From Betaproteobacteria bacterium (GTDB lineage: Bacteria; Pseudomonadota; Gammaproteobacteria; Burkholderiales; Rhodocyclaceae), in NCBI GenBank assembly GCA_009779265.1, contig WREP01000006.1:18003-82002 (forward strand): a stretch of DNA of 64,000 nt, given 5' to 3'. This document shows, in pieces, positions 27,070 through 38,795 of the stretch. Numbering within the stretch: the stretch's first letter is position 1; each line of letters opens with the position of its first letter. A program made the translations under genes and the position numbers. Below the pieces are notes generated by a model. It was not told the DNA's origin. It was given only the letters and a program-made list of their open reading frames with translations, and did no database searches.

Positions 27070-28734
27070 ATGCCCCCGCCCTTCCATTCCGTGACCGCCC
27101 TCGCCGAGACGCTCCAGGAGAACTGGCAAAATTACCGCGGCAGTGGCGATTTCGCCGACTTCGTCGGCTGTACCGTCGCGCTCAACGGCCTCTCCGAGCA
27201 CCTCCTGCGTCGCCACATGCCGGGCTTGGCGCGCCTTGCTCAAGAACTGGAAAACATGGCGCTGGCCACGTTCTCCGACTCTACCCAGCATCCGCTGGCG
27301 CCCGATCTGTCCAACAGCATCGAGCGCAAACTCGTCCACCTGCTGGCCGAACTGCGCCACCACGAGGAACCGCCGCCGCCCTGCCGCCGCCAGGCCGACA
27401 GCGCCACAGCCACCGCGACCGCGACCGATACCTGGGCGCGCGAGCGCAACGTATTGATCGTCGCCGCCGCCGACAATTCGTGTTCCCGCCCGCTCAGTGA
27501 GCAACTCGCCTTTCTCGGCTTCCCGCCCAGCATCGTCTCGTGGTCCGCCTGGTCGGGGCCGACCACTGGCCGGCAGGCGCCGCTGGCCATCATCTGCCTG
27601 CCGGATACGCCCGGCGCCTACTCGGCCGCCACCATCGCCGCCATCACCGAATTGCGCACGCGCTTCCCGACCAGCCACATCTATTGTCTGGAGGTGCCCG
27701 CCGAACTGGAACACATCGTCCAGTTGCAACGCGCCGGCGCCGATACCTGCGTGCCGGTCGCCAGCGGCTGCACGGATATCGTCGTCCGCCTGCTTGACCT
27801 GACCCGCGACGAGGAGCCGGAGGTGCAACGGGTGCTGGTGGTCGAGGATTCGCCAACCGCCTCCACCGTCGTCCGCCGCGCCCTGAGCCAGCACGGCATC
27901 GACAGTCTGGCCGTGGCCGACCCGCGCCGCCTGATCGAAGCGGCGGCCAGCTACCGCCCCGATGCCATTCTGATGGACATGCACATGCCCTTCTGCAGCG
28001 GCGTCGAAGCCACCGCGGCGCTGCGCCAGATGTGCGAATACCAGGCCCTGCCGATCATCTACCTGTCGAGCGAAAGCGATGTCGTGCAGCAGGTCGAGGC
28101 TTTACGTCTGGGCGGCGACCAGTTCCTGACCAAGCCGATCAACCCGGTGGTACTGGCGGCGGTAGTCAAGACCAAGATCGCCCGCTACCGCGAAATGCGT
28201 CATTCCGGCCAGCACGACAGCCTGACCCGGCTGCTCAACCACACGACGGCCAAGACGCGCATCGGCAAGCTGGTCGCCGATACCTTGCCGGATGGCCGTC
28301 TGACCGTCGCCATGCTCGACATCGACAATTTCAAGAGCGTCAACGATACCTATGGCCACCCGGTCGGCGATCAGGTCATTCGCAATCTCGCCTGGCTCTT
28401 GCGCGGCCGCCTGCGCAACAGCGACCTGATCGGCCGCTACGGCGGCGAGGAATTCATCGTTGCCCTGCCCGACACCAACCTGAACAGCGCCATCGCCCAA
28501 CTCGACCGCATCCGCAAGGATTTCTCTGCGCTGCCGCACGCCCACGGCACGGGCGCGATCTACGCCACCTTCAGTTGCGGCGTCGCCGCCCTGGTCGATT
28601 ACCCGTCGGCGACAAGCCTGATCGGCGCCGCCGACGACGCGCTGCTGCAAGCCAAGCGCGGAGGCCGCAACCGCGTGGAGGCGGCCTCAGTCGCCGGTGC
28701 GCAGGTGAAAGAGACGGCTGGCGGCGAGCTGTAG
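27070..28734 (+). CDS. Diguanylate cyclase with tandem receiver-like domains
   Basis: About 554 residues from the ATG at 27070; an in-frame ATG at 26944 is possible and neither has a clear ribosome site. A helical N-terminal region (about 10-110) precedes a degenerate receiver-like segment (about 128-245). A canonical receiver follows, with [12 protein letters not shown] and Asp303 (MDMHMP), then a GGDEF domain with GGEEF at 458-462. An RNSD I-site sits five residues upstream of GGEEF, so product inhibition by c-di-GMP is expected. Its last 48 nt overlap the convergent hemA gene. Confidence 0.85.
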   Translation: MPPPFHSVTALAETLQENWQNYRGSGDFADFVGCTVALNGLSEHLLRRHMPGLARLAQELENMALATFSDSTQHPLAPDLSNSIERKLVHLLAELRHHEEPPPPCRRQADSATATATATDTWARERNVLIVAAADNSCSRPLSEQLAFLGFPPSIVSWSAWSGPTTGRQAPLAIICLPDTPGAYSAATIAAITELRTRFPTSHIYCLEVPAELEHIVQLQRAGADTCVPVASGCTDIVVRLLDLTRDEEPEVQRVLVVEDSPTASTVVRRALSQHGIDSLAVADPRRLIEAAASYRPDAILMDMHMPFCSGVEATAALRQMCEYQALPIIYLSSESDVVQQVEALRLGGDQFLTKPINPVVLAAVVKTKIARYREMRHSGQHDSLTRLLNHTTAKTRIGKLVADTLPDGRLTVAMLDIDNFKSVNDTYGHPVGDQVIRNLAWLLRGRLRNSDLIGRYGGEEFIVALPDTNLNSAIAQLDRIRKDFSALPHAHGTGAIYATFSCGVAALVDYPSATSLIGAADDALLQAKRGGRNRVEAASVAGAQVKETAGGEL

Positions 28735-29937
28735 TTCGCCGCGATCGCCGCCCTCGGCACGACTCAGGGTCTGCGTCGGGGCGTGCAGAAGCTTGTTGGT
28801 CAGCCGCTGCGACAACTGTTCGAGCACTTTTTCCGGCGCTTCGCCGCGGGCCAGCAGCTTTGTTGCATGTTCCAGCTCGTTGCGGCGCATGCGCTCGGCG
28901 GCATCGCGCAGCGCGCGGATCACCGGCACCGTGTCGCGTGCCGCCAGCCAGGCGAGGAAATCCTCAACCTGGCGATTGATGATGTCCTCGGCCTGAAATA
29001 CCGCCGCCTGCCGCGATTCGAGACCGCTTTCGACGACCTGGGCAAGATCGTCCACGGTATAGAGAAAAACGTCGTCGAGCTCGCCGACCTCCTGCTCGAT
29101 ATCGCGCGGCACCGCCAGATCGACCATGAACATCGGCCGATGGCGGCGCGCCTTGACCGCCCGCTCGACCATGCCCAGGCCAATGATCGGCAACGGCGCG
29201 GCGGTGCAGGAAACGACGATATCGTTGCGGGCCAGATGCTCGGCCAGACTGTCGAGGCGGATGACGGTGCCGTTGTGCCGCTCGGCCAGGTTGCGACCGC
29301 GCTCCAGCGTGCGATTGGCGATAGTCACGGCCTTCGGCTGGCGGGCGCAGAAATGGGCGGCGCAGGACTCGATCATCTCGCCGGCGCCGATGAAGAGGAT
29401 GTTCTGCTCCGCGATCGAGGCGAAGATGCGCTCGGCCAGATGGACGCTGGCGGCAGCCATGGAAACGATATTGGCGCCGATGGCGGTGGTGCTGCGCACC
29501 TCCTTGGCCACCGAAAAGGAACGCTGGAACAGCTTGTGCAATTGCGTGCCGAGAGTGCCGCTCTCCTCGGCGGCGCGCACCGCCTCCTTCATCTGGCCGA
29601 GAATCTGCGGCTCGCCGACGACCATCGAATCGAGGCCGCTGGCGACGCGGAAAGCATGGCGAATCGCCGCCGGCTGCTCGTGGGTGTAAAGATAAGGCGC
29701 CAGTTCCCCGCGCTCGATCTGGTGGTAGCTGCTCAGCCAGTCGATGAGCGCTTCCGGCGTCTCGGCGGCGCAGTAGATTTCCGTCCGGTTACAGGTCGAC
29801 AGAATCGCCGCTTCCTTGACCGACTGGCCGCGCGTCAGGTCGGCCAGAGCGTGCGCCAGTTTCCCGGCATCAAAGGCCACGCGCTCGCGGATGGCGAGCG
29901 GCGCGGAATGATGGTTGAGGCCGAGGATGAAAATCAC
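28687..29937 (-). CDS. hemA: Glutamyl-tRNA reductase
   Basis: 416 residues. It is the first enzyme of C5-pathway tetrapyrrole synthesis and reduces glutamyl-tRNA to glutamate-1-semialdehyde. The catalytic Cys49 lies in [10 protein letters not shown], and [13 protein letters not shown] marks the N terminus. The NADPH domain holds [10 protein letters not shown] near residue 180. A C-terminal dimerisation helix region is present. The tail overlaps the diguanylate cyclase gene on the other strand. Confidence 0.96.
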   Translation of the reverse strand: MIFILGLNHHSAPLAIRERVAFDAGKLAHALADLTRGQSVKEAAILSTCNRTEIYCAAETPEALIDWLSSYHQIERGELAPYLYTHEQPAAIRHAFRVASGLDSMVVGEPQILGQMKEAVRAAEESGTLGTQLHKLFQRSFSVAKEVRSTTAIGANIVSMAAASVHLAERIFASIAEQNILFIGAGEMIESCAAHFCARQPKAVTIANRTLERGRNLAERHNGTVIRLDSLAEHLARNDIVVSCTAAPLPIIGLGMVERAVKARRHRPMFMVDLAVPRDIEQEVGELDDVFLYTVDDLAQVVESGLESRQAAVFQAEDIINRQVEDFLAWLAARDTVPVIRALRDAAERMRRNELEHATKLLARGEAPEKVLEQLSQRLTNKLLHAPTQTLSRAEGGDRGELQLAASRLFHLRTGD

Positions 29938-30095
29938 CGGGGCAGGCTAAAGGCACGAAAGGGGGGCGATTATAGCACCGCCCCCCGGCCCCCTCCCGGC
30001 CCGGAGCGCAAGAGAAGCGCCGGCTTTTCCGGGCTCGCCCTGTTCCCCGAAGCGGCAAGCGGCTATCATGCGGCATTCCCTTGCCGCCACCGACC

Positions 30096-30839
30096 ATGAT
30101 GCGCCTTTCCCTGCCCGCAACGCTTCTGCTCAGCATCCTGCTCGCCGCCTGCGCCAGTAGCCGTCAAACCACGTTGTCCCAGCGGCTGGAACAGACCGGG
30201 CCGCTCAGAATCAATCCCGCCCTGCTCGGCCAGCCAGCGCCAGCCCCGGCGCCGCCGGAAGCCCCGCCCCGGACTGTCGCCGATGCACCAGCCCAAACCC
30301 CAAGCGAAGCGCCGACCCGGGTAGAGGCCGAAGTTCCGCCTCAAGCGCCGGCCCAGGTTCCGACCGAAACGCCGACGCAAGTACCGACTCAGACGCAAGC
30401 GCCCGCCCAGACGCCGGCAGCCGCCACCAGACCGGCAGCGCCCTCCGCCAGTCAGGTGCAAGTACTCAGCGCCGACTTCGGCCTGTTCCAATTGACGGAA
30501 AACGAAGAGTGGGATTTCGCGCCCGCCCGAACGGTTCCGCTGGCGGTCGGGCAGGCATACGGCTGGATGGTGAAGCTGAAAACCGCCCAGACCAAGGTCA
30601 AGTGGCGCGAAGAATTGACCCTGCCCGCCCCGCCGGAAGTCTGGAGCAACACGCCGCAAGGCCAGCACACGCTATCGTCCGACCGCCGGGTTTCCGTGAC
30701 CGAGGGTGAAAGCGAGCCGATCCAGGGCGCCATCTACAGCTCGTGGTCCGTCGCGCCAGGCGACCCCAAGGGGCGTTACATCATCCGCCTCAGCATCGAA
30801 AACGCCACTCCCATCGTCTTCGAGTTCGATGTCGAGTAG
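30096..30839 (+). CDS. Lipoprotein with long Pro/Thr/Gln linker and C-terminal beta domain
   Basis: 247 residues starting at the second ATG of ATGATGCG. A signal peptide ends in the lipobox LLAAC. A low-complexity linker (about 45-120) made of APAQ/TPTQVP-like repeats would reach across the periplasm. The C-terminal domain of about 125 residues begins with LSADFGLFQLT and contains EEWDFAPARTVPL and SSWSVAPGDPKGRY, resembling an immunoglobulin-like fold. I do not recognise a family. It is divergent from hemA. Confidence 0.65.
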   Translation: MMRLSLPATLLLSILLAACASSRQTTLSQRLEQTGPLRINPALLGQPAPAPAPPEAPPRTVADAPAQTPSEAPTRVEAEVPPQAPAQVPTETPTQVPTQTQAPAQTPAAATRPAAPSASQVQVLSADFGLFQLTENEEWDFAPARTVPLAVGQAYGWMVKLKTAQTKVKWREELTLPAPPEVWSNTPQGQHTLSSDRRVSVTEGESEPIQGAIYSSWSVAPGDPKGRYIIRLSIENATPIVFEFDVE

Positions 30840-30845
30840 GCGGGG

Positions 30846-31745
30846 CTAATCGAATCGCCGCAGCGACAGGCTGACCGACAACTGGGCGCCGAGCCAGCCA
30901 AGCAGCGCGCCGCCGATGCCGAGCACGGCCGCGCCGCTGGCCACCGGGGCATGCAGGGTGAAGGCGGTGGCGTAGAGGGCCGCCAGTTCGCCGACCGGCC
31001 CGGCCAGCAGATGCAATCCGGCCAGCACCAGGGCGGCGGCGAGAAGGCCGCCGAGCGCCCCCTGTAACGCGCCGTAGTAGTAGAAAGGCCGGCGGATGAA
31101 AGCATCGGTGGCGCCGATCATCCGCGCCACCTCGATTTCGGCGGCCTGGGCCATGACTTGCAGGCGGATGGTATTGAAGGTCACCGCCACCAGCCCGGCG
31201 GCAAACAGCCCGGCGAGCAGCGCCAGCGCCAGCCGGCCGAGGCGCAGAAAGGCGTCGAAACGCTTGACCCAGGCCGAATCGAGTTGCACATGGGCGACTT
31301 TCGGCCAGCCGGCCAGTTCCCGGCTCAGGGCTTCGAGCGCCGCCGGGCCGCTGTCGCGCGGTTCAACAATGAAGGCGTCGGGCAAGGGATTCCTCGGCAG
31401 GCTGGCGACGATTTCGGCCATGCCCTCGGTTTGTTGCAGGCGGCGCAGGGCGTCCTCGCGCGGCACAAAGCGCCAGTCCAGCCCGCCGGCCTGGCGCAGA
31501 CGGTTTTCGATTTCGCCGGTTTCCTGACGGCTGGCGTTGAGTTCCATGAAAACGCTGATCTGCTTGACGCCGGAAGCGCGGCTGCCCAGTTCGCGCAAGT
31601 TGTCGAGCAGCACATAGCCAAAGGCCGGCAGGGTCAGCGCGATGCCAATCACCAAAAGGGACAGCGCGCTGCTCATCGGCGCGGCAAAGAGGCGACGGAA
31701 GGCCGAGGCGAGGGCGGCGCGGTGCTGGGTCAGCCAGGCGTTCAC
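30846..31745 (-). CDS. ftsX: Cell division protein FtsX
   Basis: 299 residues. The FtsX layout is clear: cytoplasmic N terminus, TM1 at about 25-45, a periplasmic domain (about 50-160), then three further TM helices (about 170-290). It works with FtsE at the septum to activate cell wall hydrolases. The start overlaps the ftsE stop (ATGA). Its 3' end lies 6 bp from the convergent lipoprotein gene. Confidence 0.94.
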   Translation of the reverse strand: MNAWLTQHRAALASAFRRLFAAPMSSALSLLVIGIALTLPAFGYVLLDNLRELGSRASGVKQISVFMELNASRQETGEIENRLRQAGGLDWRFVPREDALRRLQQTEGMAEIVASLPRNPLPDAFIVEPRDSGPAALEALSRELAGWPKVAHVQLDSAWVKRFDAFLRLGRLALALLAGLFAAGLVAVTFNTIRLQVMAQAAEIEVARMIGATDAFIRRPFYYYGALQGALGGLLAAALVLAGLHLLAGPVGELAALYATAFTLHAPVASGAAVLGIGGALLGWLGAQLSVSLSLRRFD

Positions 31746-32389
31746 AGGAGCCTCCCGTGGTCGAGGCGCAATACGTTCTGGCAGCGTTCGATCCAGCCCT
31801 GGTCGTGGGTGGCGACGACGACGGTGACGCCGACGCGGTGGAAATCGGCGAACAGGTCGAGGATGGCGCGCGCCGAATCGACATCGAGATTGGCCGCCGG
31901 CTCGTCGGCAAGTAGGACGGTGGGGCGATTGACCACGGCGCGGGCGATGGCCAGGCGCTGCTGCTCGCCGCCGGAAAGGGCGATGGGATTGGCCTTTTCG
32001 CGCGCCAGCAGGCCGACCTTGTCGAGCGCCGCCTGGGCGCGGCGAATGGCGTCGCGGCGCGGCAAGCCGGCGATTTGCAGGGGCAGCAGCACGTTATCGA
32101 GGGCGCTGCGGTCGAACAGCAGCTTCTGATCCTGAAAGACCAGGCCGAAATGCCGGCGCACATAGGGAATGGCGCTGCGCCGCAGGGCCGGGAGATTCTG
32201 CCCATTGACCACCAGACTGCCGGCGGTGGGCCGCTCGATGGAGGCGATCAGCTTGACCAGCGTCGTCTTGCCGGCGCCGGAATGGCCGGTGATGAGCGCC
32301 ATCTGCCCGGCGTCGATGGCGAAACTGACCTCGCTGATGGCATCAAAGCCGCCGGGATAGCGTTTGGTCAGGTTGCTGGCGACGATCAT
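31742..32389 (-). CDS. ftsE: Cell division ATP-binding protein FtsE
   Basis: 215 residues from the ATG at 32389. It has Walker A GHSGAGKTT, the ABC signature LSGGEQQRLAIARA and Walker B VLLADEP. A TTG two codons upstream is less likely as the start. It forms the FtsEX ABC complex. It follows ftsY by 9 nt, the standard ftsYEX operon. Confidence 0.95.
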   Translation of the reverse strand: MIVASNLTKRYPGGFDAISEVSFAIDAGQMALITGHSGAGKTTLVKLIASIERPTAGSLVVNGQNLPALRRSAIPYVRRHFGLVFQDQKLLFDRSALDNVLLPLQIAGLPRRDAIRRAQAALDKVGLLAREKANPIALSGGEQQRLAIARAVVNRPTVLLADEPAANLDVDSARAILDLFADFHRVGVTVVVATHDQGWIERCQNVLRLDHGRLL

Positions 32390-32398
32390 GGGCAACGG

Positions 32399-33358
32399 CT
32401 ACTCGAACAGCGCCTCGACGAAATCCTTGGCCGAGAAGGGACGCAGGTCATCGATTTGCTCGCCGATGCCGATGAAGCGGATCGGCTTCGGACACTGGCG
32501 GGCGATAGCGGCGACGACGCCGCCCTTGGCGGTGCCGTCGAGCTTGGTGACGACAAGGCCGCTGACGTGAATCGCCTTGTCGAAGGCTTTGACCTGTTGC
32601 AGGGCGTTCTGGCCGATGTTGGCGTCGAGTACCAGGAGGGTTTCGTGCGGGCCGTCCGGCACGATTTTCCGGATTACCCGGCGAACTTTTGCGATTTCCT
32701 CCATCAGATGCAACTGGGTCGGCAGACGGCCGGCGGTATCGGCCAGCACGATGTCGATGCCGCGCGCCTTCGCCGCCGCGATGGCATCGAAGATCACCGC
32801 CGCCGGATCGCCCGATTCCTGGGCGATGACCGTCACGCCATTGCGCTCGCCCCAGGTCTGCAACTGCTCGCGGGCGGCGGCGCGAAAAGTGTCGCCGGCA
32901 GCCAGCAGCACGCTCTTGCCCTGGCTCTGGAAATAGCGGGCCAGCTTGCCGATGGAGGTCGTCTTGCCGGCGCCATTGACGCCGGCAAGCATGATTACGC
33001 AGGGCTGGTGAGCGCCCACTTCGAGCGGCTGTTCAAGGGGTTGCAGAATGGCCAGCAGCGCCTCGGCCAGGGCTTGCTGGATGGCCTGCGGCGTATCCAG
33101 CTTGTCGCGCTTGGCCGCATTCTTCAATTCGTCGAGCAGGTAAGTAGTCGCCTCGATGCCGACATCGGAAGTCAGCAGCAGGCTTTCCAATTCTTCGAGA
33201 AGTTCGTCGTCGACCTTGCCGCGGGCGAAAATGGATTTGAGTTTGCCGCCCCACTGGGCGCGGGTGCGGGCCAGCCCCTGGAACAGGCGCTCGCGCCACG
33301 ATGGGGCGGCGGTTTCGGCCTGGGCGTCCGGCGCGGATTTTTTCAGGAAACTGAACAT
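32399..33358 (-). CDS. ftsY: Signal recognition particle receptor FtsY
   Basis: 319 residues. It is the SRP GTPase receptor for co-translational membrane targeting. The short acidic A region is reduced compared with E. coli. The NG domain carries [15 protein letters not shown] near residue 125, DTAGRLPTQ, and [10 protein letters not shown] near 275. It is divergent from the M16 peptidase pair, a common betaproteobacterial arrangement. Confidence 0.96.
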   Translation of the reverse strand: MFSFLKKSAPDAQAETAAPSWRERLFQGLARTRAQWGGKLKSIFARGKVDDELLEELESLLLTSDVGIEATTYLLDELKNAAKRDKLDTPQAIQQALAEALLAILQPLEQPLEVGAHQPCVIMLAGVNGAGKTTSIGKLARYFQSQGKSVLLAAGDTFRAAAREQLQTWGERNGVTVIAQESGDPAAVIFDAIAAAKARGIDIVLADTAGRLPTQLHLMEEIAKVRRVIRKIVPDGPHETLLVLDANIGQNALQQVKAFDKAIHVSGLVVTKLDGTAKGGVVAAIARQCPKPIRFIGIGEQIDDLRPFSAKDFVEALFE

Positions 33359-33465
33359 GGAAGCGGGTATCTCGGGGGAAGCTGACAGGCCGGCGGCAAG
33401 CCGCTAAGATGCCGGTCGGATCGTAAAACCAGCCCCGGATTCTAGCAGAAAGCCCCCCACCTCCC

Positions 33466-34827
33466 ATGCGCATGCGACCTCGACTTCTCACCGCCCTGCT
33501 CTGCCCCTGGCTCATCGGCGCGGCTCTGGCCAATCCCTTTGAGACCACGCTCGACAACGGGCTGCGCATCATCGTCAAGGAAGACCGCCGGGCGCCGACG
33601 GCGGTGCACATGGTCTGGTACCGGATCGGCAGCATGGACGAGGTCGACGGCGCTTCGGGCGTCGCCCATGTCCTCGAACACATGATGTTCAAGGGCACGC
33701 CGACGGTCGGCCCGGGCGAGTTCAACCAGCGCGTGGCGGCGGCCGGCGGGCGCGACAACGCCTTCACCAGCCGCGATTACACGGCCTATTTCCAGCAGAT
33801 CCCGAAAGAAAAGCTGGGAGAAATGATGCACCTCGAAGCCGACCGCATGCGCCATCTGACCGTCGACGCCAAGGAATTCGCGCAGGAAATCAAGGTCGTC
33901 ATGGAAGAGCGCCGCATGCGCACCGACGACAACCCGGAGGCCAAGCTGTTCGAGCAGATGAATGCCGTCGCCTTGCAGACCCATCCCTACCGGCGGCCCA
34001 TCATCGGCTGGATGAACGATCTCGAAAACATGAGCGCCGCCGATGCCAAGGCCTGGTACGACACCTGGTATGTGCCGAACAACGCCTATGTGGTCATTTC
34101 CGGCGATGTCGACCATCAGGAAGTGTTCGCGCTGGCGAAAACGCATTACGGCCCGCTCGCCGCCCGCCCGCTACCGCCGCGCAAGCAACAGGTCGAGCCG
34201 CGTCAGGAAGGGCCGCGCCGCATCACGGTCAAGGCCCCCGCCGAACTGCCGACACTCATCATGGCGTACAAGGCGCCGGTGCTGCGCGACATCGAAAAGG
34301 ACAGCGACCCCTACGCCCTGCAAATGCTGGCCGCCATTCTCGACGGCCACGACGCCGCCCGCTTCAACAAAAAGCTGGTACGCGAGGAAAAGGTGGCGCT
34401 GGCCGCCGGCATCGAATACGACAACACCGCCCGCGGCCCGGGCATGCTCTACCTGCACGGCACGCCCGCCGCCGGCAAGACGGTGGCCGATCTCGAAGCG
34501 GCGTTGCGCGGTGAGATCGAGCGTGTGCGCCGGGACGGCGTCAGCGCCGCCGAACTGAAAAGGGCCAAGGCGCAACTCCTGGCCAGCGAGGTGTACAAGC
34601 TTGATTCGATGTTCGGCCAGGCCATGGAAATCGGCCAGATCGAATCGGCCGGCCTGCCCTACCGCCAGCTTGGCCGCATGCTGGAAAAATTGCAGGCGGT
34701 CAGCGCCGCCGATGTGCAGGCGGTGGCCGGCAAGTATTTCGCCGACGACGCCCTGACCGTCGGCGTGCTCGACCCGCAACCCCTGGACGGCAAGCCGCGC
34801 CGTCCGGCCATTCCAACCCGTCATTGA
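33466..34827 (+). CDS. M16 family zinc peptidase, catalytic subunit
   Basis: 453 residues with an N-terminal signal peptide (LLTALLCPWLIGAALA). The inverted zinc motif HVLEH is at His68-His72 (zinc His68 and His72, catalytic Glu71), and the third zinc ligand is probably in the EIKVVMEERR helix about 75 residues later. The RIGSMDEVDG lead-in is typical of the PqqL/insulinase-like bacterial group. The product should be periplasmic. It precedes a non-catalytic partner gene. Confidence 0.9.
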   Translation: MRMRPRLLTALLCPWLIGAALANPFETTLDNGLRIIVKEDRRAPTAVHMVWYRIGSMDEVDGASGVAHVLEHMMFKGTPTVGPGEFNQRVAAAGGRDNAFTSRDYTAYFQQIPKEKLGEMMHLEADRMRHLTVDAKEFAQEIKVVMEERRMRTDDNPEAKLFEQMNAVALQTHPYRRPIIGWMNDLENMSAADAKAWYDTWYVPNNAYVVISGDVDHQEVFALAKTHYGPLAARPLPPRKQQVEPRQEGPRRITVKAPAELPTLIMAYKAPVLRDIEKDSDPYALQMLAAILDGHDAARFNKKLVREEKVALAAGIEYDNTARGPGMLYLHGTPAAGKTVADLEAALRGEIERVRRDGVSAAELKRAKAQLLASEVYKLDSMFGQAMEIGQIESAGLPYRQLGRMLEKLQAVSAADVQAVAGKYFADDALTVGVLDPQPLDGKPRRPAIPTRH

Positions 34828-36128
34828 TGAAGCGCGCCATGATCCGCCTGTTTTTCTCTGTCCTCGCCCTTCTCGCCGCCCTGCCGGCCACCGCCGGCGT
34901 CGTCATCGAGCACTGGCACACCGCCGCTGGCGCCCGCGTCCAGTTCGTCGCCAGCCGCGGCCTGCCGATGCTCGACGTGCAGGTCGATTTCGCCGCCGGC
35001 TCGATGTTCGACCCGGCCGGCAAATCCGGCCTCGCCGCCCTGACCCGCGCCCTGCTCGACCTCGGCGCCGCTTCCCGCGACGAAACGGCCATCGCCGAGG
35101 AACTGGCCGACGTCGGCGCCCACCTGGGCGGCGGCGCCGACACCGACCGCGCCAGCGTCTCCCTGCGCACGCTCTCCGCGCCGGAAAAACGCGCCGTCGG
35201 CCTCGACATCCTGCGCGCCGCGCTCGCTCAACCGCGCTTCGAAGCGAGCATTCTCGAACGCGAAAAGGAGCGCACCAGCGCCGCTCTCAAGGAGGCCATG
35301 ACCCGGCCCCACAGCATCGCCGGCAAGGCTTTCTGGGCCGCCCTCTACCCGGAGCATCCCTATGGCCGCCAGGCGACGCCGGAATCCATCGCCGCCCTCG
35401 GCCGCGACGACCTCACCGCCTTCCACGCCCGTTACTACACCGCCGCCAACGCCAGCATCACCCTGATCGGCGACCTGTCGCGGGCGGAAGCCGAACAAAT
35501 CGCCGAGCAAATTTCCGCCAGGCTGCCGCCCGGCGCGCCGCAGCCCCTGCCGCCACCACCGGCGGTCGGCAGCGGCGGCGTCACGGCCATCGCCCATCCG
35601 GCGACGCAGGCGCACATCCTCATCGGCCTGCCGGCCATCGAACGCGGCCATCCCGATTTCTTCCCGCTTCTGGTCGGCAACTACACGCTCGGCGGCGGCG
35701 GCTTCGTCTCCCGCCTGATGAAGGAAGTGCGCGACAAGCGCGGCTTCGCCTACAGCGTGTACAGCTATTTTTCCCCGCTCAAACAGACCGGCCCCTTCCA
35801 GATCGGCCTGCAAACCAAGCGCAGCCAGGCCAGGGAAGCCATCGCGCTAAGCCGCGAAGTGCTCGCCCGCTTCCTCGCCGAAGGCCCGAGCGAAGAAGAA
35901 CTGGCCGCCGCCAAGGCCAACCTGACCGGCAGCTTCCCGCTGCGTCTGGACAGCAACCGCAAGATTCTCGACAACGTCGCCGTCATCGGCTTCTACGGCC
36001 TGCCGCTCGATTATCTCGACCGCTACCAGGAACGGGTCGCCGCCGTCACCGCCGCCGAGGTCAAGGCCGCCTTCGCCCGCCACGTGCAACCGGCGGCGCT
36101 GCGCACCGTGACCGTCGCCGCCGATTGA
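34827..36128 (+). CDS. M16 family peptidase-like protein, probably non-catalytic subunit
   Basis: 433 residues from the ATG that overlaps the upstream stop by one base (TGATG). It has a signal peptide (about 1-25). The fold matches M16, but the HxxEH motif is missing where expected (GKSGLAALTRALL in its place). The substrate-binding segment GFAYSVYSYFSP is kept. This matches the known arrangement in which one M16 subunit is catalytic and the other binds substrate. Confidence 0.88.
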   Translation: MKRAMIRLFFSVLALLAALPATAGVVIEHWHTAAGARVQFVASRGLPMLDVQVDFAAGSMFDPAGKSGLAALTRALLDLGAASRDETAIAEELADVGAHLGGGADTDRASVSLRTLSAPEKRAVGLDILRAALAQPRFEASILEREKERTSAALKEAMTRPHSIAGKAFWAALYPEHPYGRQATPESIAALGRDDLTAFHARYYTAANASITLIGDLSRAEAEQIAEQISARLPPGAPQPLPPPPAVGSGGVTAIAHPATQAHILIGLPAIERGHPDFFPLLVGNYTLGGGGFVSRLMKEVRDKRGFAYSVYSYFSPLKQTGPFQIGLQTKRSQAREAIALSREVLARFLAEGPSEEELAAAKANLTGSFPLRLDSNRKILDNVAVIGFYGLPLDYLDRYQERVAAVTAAEVKAAFARHVQPAALRTVTVAAD

Positions 36129-36144
36129 AGTGATGACGCCATTT

Positions 36145-36218
36145 CTGGATTGCTTCGTCGCTGCGCTCCTCGCACTGACCAAAACAGCCGTCATTGCGAG
36201 CGCCGCGAAGCAATCCAG
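36145..36218. repeat. REP-like imperfect palindrome
   Basis: CTGGATTGCTTCG (36145-36157) and its exact reverse complement (36206-36218) enclose further imperfectly paired sequence rich in CGCTGCGCTC/GCGAGCGCC, so the whole 74 bp can fold back. Motifs of this kind are dispersed in many bacterial genomes. It sits between the M16 pair and rsmD and may end transcription or stabilise the mRNA. Confidence 0.75.
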
Positions 36219-36247
36219 TTTTTGAATCAATGCCGCACTAATTCCCG

Positions 36248-37555
<1,308 letters not shown>

Positions 37556-37568
37556 ATCAGGGCCGTAG

Positions 37569-37640
37569 GCTGGGATGAAGCGTAGCGTAATCCCAGCAAC
37601 GCCGCTTGCTTGCCATGCTGGGTTTTGCGAGACGGCAAGC
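37569..37640. repeat. Two adjacent palindromes between ferredoxin and ruvC
   Basis: GCTGGGAT/ATCCCAGC (37569-37576 and 37590-37597) is followed by GCTTGCC/GGCAAGC (37608-37614 and 37634-37640). The first resembles the common dispersed repeat family with GTAGG...GGGAT...GCGTAATCCCAGC. They occupy almost all of the 93-bp gap before ruvC. Confidence 0.7.
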
Positions 37641-37648
37641 CCCAATAA

Positions 37649-38182
37649 ATGACCGCCACCCGCATTCTCGGCATCGACCCCGGCTTGCGCGTGACGGGTT
37701 TCGGCGTCATCGAGAAACACGGCAACCAGTTGCGCTATGTCGCCAGCGGCTGCATCAAGTCGAACGAGCGGCAAGGGCTGCCGGAGCGGATCGCCACGTT
37801 GTTCACCGGCATCGGCGAGGTGATCGCCACCTACCAGCCGGCGCAGGCGGCGGTGGAGAAGGTGTTCGTCAATGTCAATCCGCAATCGACGCTGCTGCTC
37901 GGTCAGGCGCGCGGGGCGGCGATCAGCGCGCTGGTGCATGGCGGCTTGCCGGTGGCCGAGTACACGGCCTTGCAGGTCAAGCAAGCGGTGGTCGGCCATG
38001 GCAAGGCGGCCAAGGAGCAGGTGCAGGCGATGGTCGCGCGCTTGCTCAATCTGGCCGGCGCGCCCAGCGCCGATGCCGCCGACGCGCTGGCCTGCGCCAT
38101 CTGCCACGCGCATGGCGGGCAGGGGCTGGGGGCGCTGGCGACGGCCGGGTATCGCGTTCGCGCTGGCCGGCTGATAGGATGA
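37649..38182 (+). CDS. ruvC: Holliday junction endonuclease RuvC
   Basis: 177 residues. It resolves Holliday junctions in recombination repair. The catalytic Asp is in [14 protein letters not shown] near residue 8, the Glu in AAVEKVFVN near 70, and the C-terminal acidic pair in [15 protein letters not shown] near 140. It is the first gene of ruvC-ruvA-perM-ruvB. Confidence 0.95.
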   Translation: MTATRILGIDPGLRVTGFGVIEKHGNQLRYVASGCIKSNERQGLPERIATLFTGIGEVIATYQPAQAAVEKVFVNVNPQSTLLLGQARGAAISALVHGGLPVAEYTALQVKQAVVGHGKAAKEQVQAMVARLLNLAGAPSADAADALACAICHAHGGQGLGALATAGYRVRAGRLIG

Positions 38183-38216
38183 TGGGTCGTTTGAACCTGC
38201 CACCTCCCCCGCACCC

Positions 38217-38795
38217 ATGATTGGAAGATTGAGCGGCCTGATCGCCGAAAAGAACCCGCCGCGCATCCTGCTCGATGTCGGCGGCGTCGGTTATGAACTG
38301 GATGTGCCGATGAGCACTTTCTACAATCTGCCGGGCATCGGCGAGCGGACGACGCTGCTGACCCATTTCGCGGTGCGCGAGGACGGCCATTTTCTTTACG
38401 GTTTTCTCGACGAGGCCGAACGCTTTGCCTTCCGCCAGTTGCTGAAAATTGCCGGCATCGGCGCGCGCACCGCGCTGTCGGTGCTCTCCGGCCTGTCGGT
38501 CGGCGATCTGGCGGCGGCCGTCGCCCGCCAGGAAATCGGCCGCCTGATGAAAATCCCCGGCATCGGCAAGAAAACCGCCGAGCGCCTGCTGCTCGAATTG
38601 AAGGGCAAGCTGGCCGAGGCCGGCGGGCCGGCTCCCGGCGTTGCGGGCGGCGATGCCCGCGACGATATTCTCAACGCCCTGCTCGCCCTCGGCTACAACG
38701 ACAAGGAGGCCAACGCGGCGCTGCGCCAGTTGCCGGCCGACGTCGCCACCGCCGACGGCATCCGCCAGGCGCTCAAACTCCTGTCCAAAGTCTGA
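38217..38795 (+). CDS. ruvA: Holliday junction branch migration protein RuvA
   Basis: 192 residues. Domain I starts [28 protein letters not shown]. The two helix-hairpin-helix motifs are [15 protein letters not shown] and [19 protein letters not shown]-terminal RuvB-binding domain follows an Ala/Gly-rich linker. The stop overlaps the downstream perM-like start by one base. Confidence 0.95.
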   Translation: MIGRLSGLIAEKNPPRILLDVGGVGYELDVPMSTFYNLPGIGERTTLLTHFAVREDGHFLYGFLDEAERFAFRQLLKIAGIGARTALSVLSGLSVGDLAAAVARQEIGRLMKIPGIGKKTAERLLLELKGKLAEAGGPAPGVAGGDARDDILNALLALGYNDKEANAALRQLPADVATADGIRQALKLLSKV

